Below, one piece after another: positions 57,060 through 64,000 of a DNA stretch of 64,000 nucleotides. Below the pieces are notes generated by a model. The model did no database searches and was not told the origin of the DNA. It saw only the letters and a program-made list of their open reading frames with translations. Position 1 is the stretch's first letter. Each line of letters begins with the position of its first letter. The DNA is from Bacteroidota bacterium (GTDB lineage Bacteria; Bacteroidota; JABWAT01). The stretch spans positions 124,001-188,000 of the forward strand of contig JAKLJL010000006.1 in NCBI GenBank assembly GCA_023151185.1, given 5' to 3'. The translations under genes were made by a program, and so were the position numbers.

Positions 57060-57728
57060 TCAAAATTTGGATTTTAGAATCAGAAGCCGTGTTCTGATTG
57101 TGTAAAGCCAGTAGGCGAGCATACAAAAACCAAGAACAGACGAATACAGCATAACCCGGATCAGCAGATTGATACCGGTAAAAACCGGATTGTTTGCACC
57201 TCCGTCCTCGGGCGCACCCGGGTGAAGCCCCGGCAGCAACCTTGGAAGGATAAAAACCAGAAACGGCATCATCACGAAGGCAAACAGATTATAGGCTGCT
57301 CCAAGAAGTGCCCGTTTTTGCGGATCATCTACTGAAAGTCGGAGGACAAAGTAGGCTCCGTAAACAAATAACAGACCAAGAAACAGAGTTTGCTTTGGGT
57401 CCCAGTTCCAGAAGACCCCCCAGGTATAATCAGCCCAGACGGCACCGGTCACAATCGTGGTAATTCCAAACAGCATCCCGACAGAAGCAGCACTTTCAGC
57501 CTTCATATCAAACCGGAGATCCCGTTTTCTCAGGTACTGAAAACTATTCCAGAAACTGAAACATAAAATAAATACCATGGCAAACGACTGGGGAACATGA
57601 AAATAAATATTCCGGGCTGTTTCCTTCAGAATCGGGATGTAAGGTATCGGGAGCAGCATTCCTGAAATGACAATCAAAAAAATCCAGATGCCGGTGAACC
57701 ATTGAAAAGCAGATGAAACAGGTTTCAT
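57060..57728 (-). CDS. ccmC: Heme exporter/heme handling protein CcmC
   Basis: 222 residues with six membrane helices. The WWD motif WGVFWNWDPKQTLFLGLLFVYGAY and the conserved His in IYFHVPQSFAM are the heme-contacting elements. It loads heme onto CcmE. It lies two bases after ccmB and 15 bases before ccmD. Confidence 0.94.
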   Translation of the reverse strand: MKPVSSAFQWFTGIWIFLIVISGMLLPIPYIPILKETARNIYFHVPQSFAMVFILCFSFWNSFQYLRKRDLRFDMKAESAASVGMLFGITTIVTGAVWADYTWGVFWNWDPKQTLFLGLLFVYGAYFVLRLSVDDPQKRALLGAAYNLFAFVMMPFLVFILPRLLPGLHPGAPEDGGANNPVFTGINLLIRVMLYSSVLGFCMLAYWLYTIRTRLLILKSKF

Positions 57729-57730
57729 AC

Positions 57731-58399
57731 TCAGTCCCAGATAAAATCAAAAAGTATCAAAGAAGCGGTTAGGGTAATACCGATGTAAGCAATCAGCACA
57801 GAGAATGGTTCCCAAAGCAACCCTCCCGGATTTTCAAGTGTACATTTATGCGTCCAGGAAACTAAAGTCATGATCAGCGGAATAATCAGTGGGAATGACA
57901 GAACAGGAAATAGGGCACCTTTGCTGTCGGCCTGGGCCACCAGAGAAGCTAGAAATGTTGTACAGGAGGCCAATGCCGTAGCGCCAAGGAAAAAGCCGGA
58001 AATCAGGAAAAACCAGTTTACCCCGGGCGGGTCAAAGAAAAATACAAAAACCAGAGTCAAAACCAGGATAATTCCGTTTGACAGAAGAAAATTGAAAAGA
58101 AATTTGGCCAGAAAAATCTGAGAAGGTTTGGCCAGTTGCCTCAAAAAGTCGGCAGTACCCTGGTCCGTCTCAGCCACAAAGGTTCTTGACAGCCCATACA
58201 TGGCCGAAAAGAACAAGCTCAGCCACATGAGTCCAAAAAATACCGGAGGACTCAGTTTTACATACCCGACTGAAAAGGCAATAAGGGCAACAGAAACAAG
58301 AACAAACATCAGAAGCCCGTTGATGGCAACCCGGCTTCTGAATTCAACCCTGAATTCTTTTTCTGTCAGGATCCAAACCGGATTAAAAAATGATTTCAT
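57731..58399 (-). CDS. ccmB: Heme exporter permease CcmB
   Basis: 222 residues with six membrane helices. The N-terminal WILTEKEFRVEFRSR and SRTFVAETDQGTADFLRQLAKPSQIFLAK are the CcmB signature. It is the membrane half of the CcmAB ABC transporter that releases CcmE from CcmC. The ATPase ccmA, normally just upstream, is absent; a divergent gene sits there instead. Confidence 0.93.
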   Translation of the reverse strand: MKSFFNPVWILTEKEFRVEFRSRVAINGLLMFVLVSVALIAFSVGYVKLSPPVFFGLMWLSLFFSAMYGLSRTFVAETDQGTADFLRQLAKPSQIFLAKFLFNFLLSNGIILVLTLVFVFFFDPPGVNWFFLISGFFLGATALASCTTFLASLVAQADSKGALFPVLSFPLIIPLIMTLVSWTHKCTLENPGGLLWEPFSVLIAYIGITLTASLILFDFIWD

Positions 58400-58542
58400 T
58401 GTACAAAAATACCATGCGGGTCCGGGATGTCCAATCCCAAGGCATTAAACCCTTATTAGGGACTTATTTGTCGGTAAATAATGGGTTTTCCTGCCGGGTC
58501 ATTTTCTTCACTGCGAGGATTTTTTTACCTTTAAATTACCTT

Positions 58543-59832
58543 ATGGAGGTGTCTATTCCTGAAACAACCTATCAGGTGATCATTATCGGTGCCGGTGCTG
58601 CAGGTTTAATGGCAGCAATTTCAGCCTTGTCGGCCGGGGGACGCCGGATTCTTTTACTTGATACTTCAGAAAACCCGGGCGGGAAAATCAGAATGTCGGG
58701 TGGGGGAAGGTGCAATATCACCAATTCCAATCTGGACCTGAACCAGTACAGGGGTGAATCCGTCCATGCCATTAAAAAAGTGATTCTTGGATTTCCGCCT
58801 GAGAAAGTAATGGCGTTTTTTGAATCGGCAGGGGTGCGGACCAAAATTGAAACACCCTGGAACAAGGTTTTTCCGGTGTCCGACTCTGCAGAAACTGTTT
58901 TAAAAGCTCTGCTCCGTGGTTTGAAAAGGGAGGAAATCACTTTTCGCTTCCCCGAGAAAGTCGAGGCTTTTTTTATGGAGGAGGCTGGCTGGGTTGTCCG
59001 GACCAACCGGGGCCGGTATTGTTCAAAATCTGTCCTTCTGGCACCAGGAGGCTTTTCCTACCCCCACACCGGAAGTGATGGTAAACTTTGGGGCTGCCTG
59101 AGCCAATTGGGGATCACGATCCAGCAGCCGAAACCAGCCCTTACTCCGTTAAAAACCCGGGAATCGGATTTACATGATCTGGCAGGCCTGACTGTTTGGG
59201 TTAAAACAACGATCCGGGACAAGGGAAAAATTGTCTTTTCGGAAAAAAACTCCTTATTGCTGACACATGATGGATTCAGCGGTCCGGCAGCAATGAATGT
59301 CAGTGAATGGTTTTCTGATTCGGCTCCTGATCAGGCGACTCTTGAAATTCAATGGATTCCGGATCAGAATGAAACCGGAATCCGGAATTGGTTGCTCGGG
59401 GAAATAGCTGCATCTCCTTCAAAAAAAATGCCTTCCGTGCTGAAAACTGTTTTGCCGGAACGGCTTGCCATGGTATTTTGCAGGATGGCTGGAATCGGGG
59501 AGGTTTCTCTGAATCAGATCGGTAAACCGAGACTTTCTGGGCTGATAAAATTGCTGACAGCATTTACCCCGGATATAACCGGAACCGGAGGGTTTAAAAA
59601 AGCAGAAGTCACCTCCGGCGGTATCCGTTTTTCTGAGCTGAACCTTTCAACTCTTGAAGTCAGCCGGTTTCCAGGGTTATTTGCGGCCGGGGAAATTATC
59701 AATGTTCATGGTATTATAGGCGGATATAATTTTCAATGGGCCTGGAGCAGCGGATGGCTGGCCGGGCTGTCATCAATTAAAAGGAGCCAAAATGGCGGAT
59801 CAGAATTACAGCGCCGTAAAATCGACAGTTAA
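58543..59832 (+). CDS. HI0933/YhiN-family flavoprotein
   Basis: About 429 residues. The FAD-binding VIIIGAGAAGLMAA starts near residue 12; GGRCNITNSN, LAPGGFSYPHTGSDG and the C-terminal GEIINVHGIIGGYNFQWAWSSGWLAG complete the HI0933 (BaiN-like) signature. These are uncharacterised FAD-dependent oxidoreductases. Codons before the chosen ATG do not fit the family. The gene is divergent from ccmB with about 140 bases between. Confidence 0.9.
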   Translation: MEVSIPETTYQVIIIGAGAAGLMAAISALSAGGRRILLLDTSENPGGKIRMSGGGRCNITNSNLDLNQYRGESVHAIKKVILGFPPEKVMAFFESAGVRTKIETPWNKVFPVSDSAETVLKALLRGLKREEITFRFPEKVEAFFMEEAGWVVRTNRGRYCSKSVLLAPGGFSYPHTGSDGKLWGCLSQLGITIQQPKPALTPLKTRESDLHDLAGLTVWVKTTIRDKGKIVFSEKNSLLLTHDGFSGPAAMNVSEWFSDSAPDQATLEIQWIPDQNETGIRNWLLGEIAASPSKKMPSVLKTVLPERLAMVFCRMAGIGEVSLNQIGKPRLSGLIKLLTAFTPDITGTGGFKKAEVTSGGIRFSELNLSTLEVSRFPGLFAAGEIINVHGIIGGYNFQWAWSSGWLAGLSSIKRSQNGGSELQRRKIDS

Positions 59833-59989
59833 AAGCGGAATTGGGTTCGGCAGTGCGCTGGCAATTACAATTTCATGGTCGGTAAACAAATCGGTTTTCT
59901 GGGCAATTCTTCACGGACTTTTCAGTTGGCTTTATGTTCTTTATTACCTGTTGGACAGCAACGGCTGGATTGGGATCGCGACAAAATGA
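59792..59989 (+). CDS. Small membrane protein
   Basis: 65 residues. AAAGGAG lies six bases before the ATG, which is strong support. One or two hydrophobic stretches (GSALAITISWSV, FWAILHGLFSWLYVLYYLL) predict a small inner-membrane protein. It overlaps the flavoprotein gene by 41 bp and the next gene by 4 bp (ATGA). I recognise no family. Confidence 0.75.
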   Translation: MADQNYSAVKSTVKSGIGFGSALAITISWSVNKSVFWAILHGLFSWLYVLYYLLDSNGWIGIATK

Positions 59990-60369
59990 AAAAGAAAACC
60001 GGACGGGCAGTTAGTCAGGCCGATTTTTTTGAAAAGGTTTACCGGGTAGTTGCAGAAATTCCGCCTGGAAGGGTTTGCAGTTATGGGCTTATTGCCGAAT
60101 TTCTTGGAGCCAAATCTTCAGCCAGACTCGTCGGCTATGCAATGAATGGTGTTGGCGACCGCGATGAGATTCCAGCACACCGGGTAGTTAACCGGGCAGG
60201 GCTTTTAACCGGAAAATTTCATTTTGGTCACCCGGACACTATGAAAAACCGGTTGGTGGCCGAAGGTGTCGGATTCCTGAACGACGATCAGGTTGATTTC
60301 AGGAAGTATGTCTGGGATCCGATGGCAGAGCTGCCGTCTGCCTTCAGAATGCAGCTTGTCAGAGGATAA
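59986..60369 (+). CDS. Alkyltransferase-like protein (ATL), MGMT family without the acceptor cysteine
   Basis: 127 residues. PPGRVCSYGLIAEFLG is the MGMT/ATL DNA-binding helix. The active-site PCHRV of the DNA alkyltransferase is P63-A-H-R-V, so the reactive cysteine is replaced by alanine. ATL proteins bind alkylated bases and direct them to nucleotide excision repair without repair by themselves. The usual ATL residue is Trp; Ala is less common. The start overlaps the previous stop. Confidence 0.9.
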   Translation: MKKKTGRAVSQADFFEKVYRVVAEIPPGRVCSYGLIAEFLGAKSSARLVGYAMNGVGDRDEIPAHRVVNRAGLLTGKFHFGHPDTMKNRLVAEGVGFLNDDQVDFRKYVWDPMAELPSAFRMQLVRG

Positions 60370-60898
60370 TTCCCACTCCTGCTGTCAGGAATATCCACCT
60401 GGGATGGGTGAGAACAATTCCGCGGTAGACCAACGGTGTGCTTATTGTAATCTGTCCGTTAAAATAAAGTCGGCTGAAGGGGGCATAATACAGTTCAGAA
60501 CTCAGGCTCAGTGCAGGCTGAAGTATTGAATGTTTCCTTGCTGTATCGCCGGTTTTAATCAGTTCATATATTCCTAAACCGCCACCGGCAAGCATACCGG
60601 TGTTTCGAGTGAGTTTGAAATGGTTATAGACCTGAATATTAACTCCGTTATTTCCAAAATAGTAGGAATTCGGATCAACCCCGTTACTGAGCCTCTGATC
60701 GGTTGTTTCCCACCGGTGGTAGTTCATTCCCAAAACCCATTCAGGTGAAATGTCCAACCGCAGGCAGCCTCCATAAGACCCGGTTAGCCCATGCTGGTCA
60801 ATATAAGAGGAGCCACCGTTAAATTCGACAGAAAACGGCTGCCCGGATCCCAGAAAAGGGAACAGAACAAAAATTGAAAAAATAAGGCCATTGATCAT
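60359..60898 (-). CDS. Signal-peptide protein with barrel-like pattern
   Basis: 179 residues. A signal peptide ends near GSGQ. Repeated strand pairs (CLRLDISPEWVLGMNYHRWE, GGGLGIYELIKTG, ALSLSSELYYAPFSRLYFNGQI) and a final RWIFLTAGVGIIL suggest a small outer-membrane barrel. It overlaps the ATL gene tail-to-tail by 11 bp and sits three bases after metG. The family is not recognised. Confidence 0.65.
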   Translation of the reverse strand: MINGLIFSIFVLFPFLGSGQPFSVEFNGGSSYIDQHGLTGSYGGCLRLDISPEWVLGMNYHRWETTDQRLSNGVDPNSYYFGNNGVNIQVYNHFKLTRNTGMLAGGGLGIYELIKTGDTARKHSILQPALSLSSELYYAPFSRLYFNGQITISTPLVYRGIVLTHPRWIFLTAGVGIIL

Positions 60899-60901
60899 AG
60901 A

Positions 60902-62950
60902 TTACCTGATAATTGTTCCTGGAGGAATTGAGTCCGGAAGAAAAACCGGAATGAGTTTCCCGTCTTTTGATTCGCCGGCAAGGACCATTCCTTTCGATTC
61001 TTCGCCTTTAATTTTTCTGGGTGCAAGATTGGCCACAAGAACAACTGTTCTTCCGGTCAGCTCTTCAGGCGTGATATGCTGCTGAAGTCCTGCCAGGACC
61101 TGCCGTTCTTCCACACCGAGTGAAACCCGTAATTTTAATAATTTATCTGTTCCTTTGAAAACCTCTGCCTGAATAATTTTTGCTGCCCGTAAATCAGTCA
61201 ATCCAAAAGAGTCAATTGAAATTTCAGGGTGAATAGCTTCTGCCTGATAAGCTTCTGTGACAACCGGGTCAGGTTTGAGCAGTTTCTCAACCTGCCGCGA
61301 AATGGTTTCATCTTCAATTTTGGTAAACAGGATTTCAGGTGGATTCAGGGCAGCCCCTTCTTTTAACCCGAAATAGGATGCATCTGTCCACGATGGCAGT
61401 TCTTCCTGCCGGCATTTCAGTAGCCTGAAGATTTCGCCCGATGTGCCAGGGATAACTGGCAGGAAGAGAATAGCCAGTGACCGGCAGATCTGAAGGCAGA
61501 CATGGATAGTCGCTGCACACTTTTCCGGATCTGAAACCCGGGTCTTCCAGGGTTCGGCGTCATTGAAAAACTTATTTGCCAACCTGGCAACGGCCATTGT
61601 TTCCTGAACCGCTTCCCTGAAATGGTAGGTTTCATATAATTTCCCGATTTTCTCGGGAGCCTCACTCAGATATTTCTGAATCTGAAGATCTTCGGCAGAT
61701 GGATTGTTAAAAACAGGAACCTTCCCGTCAAAATATTTATGGGCAAAGGTCAGTGTCCTGTTGACAAAATTACCAAGAATATCGGCAAGTTCATTGTTGT
61801 GCCTGGCCTGAAATTCCTTCCAGGAAAAGTCACTGTCCTTTGATTCCGGTAAGGTGCAGGCCAGTGAATATCTAAGGCTGTCGGGTTTGAATTCCTGGAG
61901 ATATTCATGCAGCCAAACGGCGTAGTTTCTGGAGGTTGAGAGTTTTTTACCTTCAATATTCAGGAATTCATTTGCCGGGACGTTATCCGGCAGGACGAAT
62001 TCACCATGTGCCATCAGCATGGCGGGGAAGACGATTGCGTGGAAAACAATGTTATCTTTTCCGATAAAATGGACCAGTTTCGTGTCCTGCCTGAACCAGT
62101 AATCCTTCCATTTATCGGGATTTCCCTGTTTTTCGGCCCACTCCTTGGTTGATGAAATGTACCCGATCGGGGCATCAAACCAAACATACAATACTTTCCC
62201 TGCAGCATCGGGTAAGGGAACATTGACCCCCCATTTCAGGTCCCGGGTAACAGCCCGGTCTTCCAACCCTTCTTTGAACCAGCCCTCACAATAATTAACT
62301 ACATTATCTTTCCAATCCGATTTTGACCGGATCCAGGTTTGAAGTTGGTCCTGAAATTTTCCAAGCGGCAGGTACCAATGGCGGGTTTCCCTGATAACCG
62401 GCGAGTTGCCACAGATCTTGCATTTTGGTTCTACAAGGTCAGTTTGATTCAGGTAGGAGCCGCAAGCCTCACATTGGTCGCCCCGGGCCCCCTCCGAGCC
62501 GCATTTCGGGCATTTACCTTCAACATACCGGTCGGCCAGAAACATGGAATCATGCTCGCAGAATAACTGCTGTTCTGTTTTTTCGTTCAGGATCCCTTTT
62601 GAATTCAGAACTGTGAAAAAATCCTGTGAAGTCTTGTGATGAACCGGCAAACTGGTCCTGGAATAATTATCAAAATCAATCCCGAATTCAGAAAAAGCAT
62701 TTTTCATCATGAGATGATACCGGTCCACGATGTCCTGAGGCGAAACCCCTTCCTGATCAGCTTTTATTGTGATCGGAACCCCGTGTTCATCAGAACCGCA
62801 GATAAACAGGATATCCCGTTTTTTTAACCGTTGATATTTGACATATAAGTCAGCCGGCAGGTAAGCTCCCGCCATGTGACCGATATGGACCGGACCGTTG
62901 GCATAGGGAAGTGCAGCGGTGACTAGAATTCGTTTAAATTGATCTGCCAT
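60902..62950 (-). CDS. metG: Methionine-tRNA ligase
   Basis: About 682 residues, dimeric MetG type. The HIGH motif is VHIGH (residues 21-25); the zinc knuckles CPKCGSEG and CEACG...CKICG lie near 146-178; the KMSKS loop is KLSTS. A C-terminal OB-fold tRNA-binding domain (about 575-682) carries DLRAAKIIQAEVFKGTDKLLKLRV. The chosen ATG begins MADQFKRILVTAALPYANG; an upstream ATG is less likely. Confidence 0.96.
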   Translation of the reverse strand: MADQFKRILVTAALPYANGPVHIGHMAGAYLPADLYVKYQRLKKRDILFICGSDEHGVPITIKADQEGVSPQDIVDRYHLMMKNAFSEFGIDFDNYSRTSLPVHHKTSQDFFTVLNSKGILNEKTEQQLFCEHDSMFLADRYVEGKCPKCGSEGARGDQCEACGSYLNQTDLVEPKCKICGNSPVIRETRHWYLPLGKFQDQLQTWIRSKSDWKDNVVNYCEGWFKEGLEDRAVTRDLKWGVNVPLPDAAGKVLYVWFDAPIGYISSTKEWAEKQGNPDKWKDYWFRQDTKLVHFIGKDNIVFHAIVFPAMLMAHGEFVLPDNVPANEFLNIEGKKLSTSRNYAVWLHEYLQEFKPDSLRYSLACTLPESKDSDFSWKEFQARHNNELADILGNFVNRTLTFAHKYFDGKVPVFNNPSAEDLQIQKYLSEAPEKIGKLYETYHFREAVQETMAVARLANKFFNDAEPWKTRVSDPEKCAATIHVCLQICRSLAILFLPVIPGTSGEIFRLLKCRQEELPSWTDASYFGLKEGAALNPPEILFTKIEDETISRQVEKLLKPDPVVTEAYQAEAIHPEISIDSFGLTDLRAAKIIQAEVFKGTDKLLKLRVSLGVEERQVLAGLQQHITPEELTGRTVVLVANLAPRKIKGEESKGMVLAGESKDGKLIPVFLPDSIPPGTIIR

Positions 62951-63023
62951 AGGGAACTCAATAATAAAGTCTGCAAAAATACCGAAAGTCCGGTGGTTAT
63001 ACAATTCCCGGCGGGCAGATAGC

Positions 63024-63054
63024 GGTCACCTGAAACACCTTGTTTCAGGTGACC
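63024..63054. terminator. Perfect 13-bp hairpin upstream of metG
   Basis: GGTCACCTGAAAC/GTTTCAGGTGACC with a 5-base loop ACCTT. No clear T tract follows on either strand. It lies between the stop of the last gene and the metG start on the same strand, so it may be a weak terminator, a processing site or an attenuator. Confidence 0.55.
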
Positions 63055-63063
63055 TGGTATTGA

Positions 63064-64000
63064 TCAGGGAAGGAGGCCAGTATCAGGAAGAAAGGCAAAC
63101 TGACTGTCATTGAAGAATAAATAGCTGAATCCGAAATTTACCCGGATGTCATCTTGAAAATGAGAGTTCAGGTTCAAGTATTGGAACCGGTTCGATCCAT
63201 GTTGAGTGAGGTAGGAAAGTGAGGCAGTGACGGTGAACTGGTCTTCAATAAAATACCTTCCGCTTAATGCAGCAAGGTTTGAAAACGCATAACTTTTTTC
63301 CTGATATGAAAGGGGGGCCATGTTGGTGTGGGTGTAGGAAAGAATATCGTCTGCTGATACAATAACCCGGTCGGTCAGTTCATAGAGCAGTTGGCCGGAA
63401 GCCTTTGATCGGTACTGCTGATTGTAGGGATCCAGGTGGCTTAAACTGAATCCGGCAGATGTTTCAGCCGAAATGTACCAGCCGGTTTCAAGATTCAGTG
63501 ATCCGGCGGCGGTAATTTTTACCTTTGGTCCTATTAAAAATGTTTCTGTTTTAGAACTTGCCTTGTTTGTCAGATTACTTGTGCGGTAAAATGTGGAATA
63601 ATAGCCTGATTGAATCCCGCCAAGGATCAGGAAGCCTTCATATCGGGTGATTCGGGGTTCCCGGAGGGCATCCATGACGTATTCTTCCTGAAAGGATGAA
63701 AGTTTGGACCCAACTATTTCACCCAGTTGTGCATCAATTGCAGACTTGAGGTATTTGTAACTTAAAGCATGAACCTGACCATAGAAATTGCTTTCCTGTA
63801 GAAGCTGGGCAAGGGTTAGAAGTTTCTGGTCATCGAGGTTAGAAAGAATGGCTCCGGTTTGTTTTAATCGGTCATTGAGTCTGATTGCCTGAATGAGTGG
63901 CGTTATCACCCGCAACCTGCCAGAACCGAGATAAATTGTCAAATCCGAATGAAAGGAATTTGCCATCTGGAATTCATCAGATAAATTGCCTGACGAATTT
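63064..64000 (-). CDS. Unrecognised protein with barrel-like C-terminus (5' partial)
   Basis: The frame stays open to the right edge of the window, so the N-terminus is missing; the ATG at 63966 may be internal. The visible 312 codons start with a helical part (LIQAIRLNDRLKQTGAILSNLDDQKLLTLAQLLQES). From about residue 115 of the visible ATG frame, alternating strands predominate (VTASLSYLTQHGSNRFQYLNLNSHF, VNFGFSYLFFNDSQFAFL), which resembles an outer-membrane barrel. No family is recognised. Confidence 0.6.
   Translation of the reverse strand, partial: NSSGNLSDEFQMANSFHSDLTIYLGSGRLRVITPLIQAIRLNDRLKQTGAILSNLDDQKLLTLAQLLQESNFYGQVHALSYKYLKSAIDAQLGEIVGSKLSSFQEEYVMDALREPRITRYEGFLILGGIQSGYYSTFYRTSNLTNKASSKTETFLIGPKVKITAAGSLNLETGWYISAETSAGFSLSHLDPYNQQYRSKASGQLLYELTDRVIVSADDILSYTHTNMAPLSYQEKSYAFSNLAALSGRYFIEDQFTVTASLSYLTQHGSNRFQYLNLNSHFQDDIRVNFGFSYLFFNDSQFAFLPDTGLLP

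Overview
The window is a roughly 50% GC chromosomal segment of a bacterium from the FCB supergroup (Bacteroidota, Ignavibacteriota, Calditrichota or a related candidate phylum); the exact phylum cannot be read from this sequence alone. Supporting clues are two secreted proteins with type IX secretion-style C-terminal sorting domains, a DUF5916 outer-membrane protein, several signal-peptide beta-barrel proteins, an ATP synthase operon that lacks atpD and atpC, an AtpB with a cleavable-looking leader, a DUF1761 protein and a MetG with a KLSTS loop. The backbone uses CGG very often for arginine and is full of the tetranucleotide CCGG.

Layout. 1-5.3 kb: a partial RelA/SpoT-like protein, a minus-strand operon of three lipoproteins (LPP20-like, LpoB-like, LPP20-like), then bioD-bioA. 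5.7-13.2 kb: a TPR hybrid histidine kinase, a radical SAM/DUF2344 fusion and a convergent DUF5916 protein. 13.5-18.8 kb: a complete hoxEFUYH operon for a bidirectional NAD-linked [NiFe] hydrogenase with its maturation protease, preceded by an 18-bp perfect palindrome. 19.6-24.0 kb: an AT-rich, probably acquired island with a small ORF plus DUF2335 pair, a catalytically incomplete S24-like protein, and a large secreted FG-GAP/GH99-like protein with a sorting domain. 24.1-25.9 kb: ssrA (tmRNA), an orphan Cys-cluster/Roadblock-like gene and two serine tRNAs. ssrA and one tRNA-Ser share a duplicated downstream flank of about 110 bp.

26-32.7 kb: one compact minus-strand operon, M23 peptidase - bactofilin - atpZ - atpI - atpB-E-F-H-A-G, with several overlapping gene junctions. 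32.8-46.2 kb: a signal-peptide orphan, dnaK, an M14 carboxypeptidase, clpB, a DUF1761 protein, a panE-like reductase and an M1 aminopeptidase. 46.2-54.3 kb: a surface-glycan group (Gfo/Idh/MocA oxidoreductase, GT4, YfhO, methyltransferase, GT2) with truA and a small membrane protein. 54.3-58.4 kb: ccmB-C-D-E-F for cytochrome c maturation, where CcmE carries the rarer Cys-type heme-binding motif. 58.5-64 kb: a HI0933-like flavoprotein, a small membrane protein, an alkyltransferase-like protein, two barrel or secreted orphans and metG.

The picture is a diderm that can probably respire or ferment under low oxygen (Hox hydrogenase, c-type cytochromes, F-type ATPase), secretes polymer-degrading enzymes and peptidases, and builds a surface polysaccharide. 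The least explained parts are the AT-rich island, the orphan gene beside ssrA, the duplicated RNA-gene flanks, the lipoprotein trio and the divergent RelA/SpoT-like protein at the left edge.
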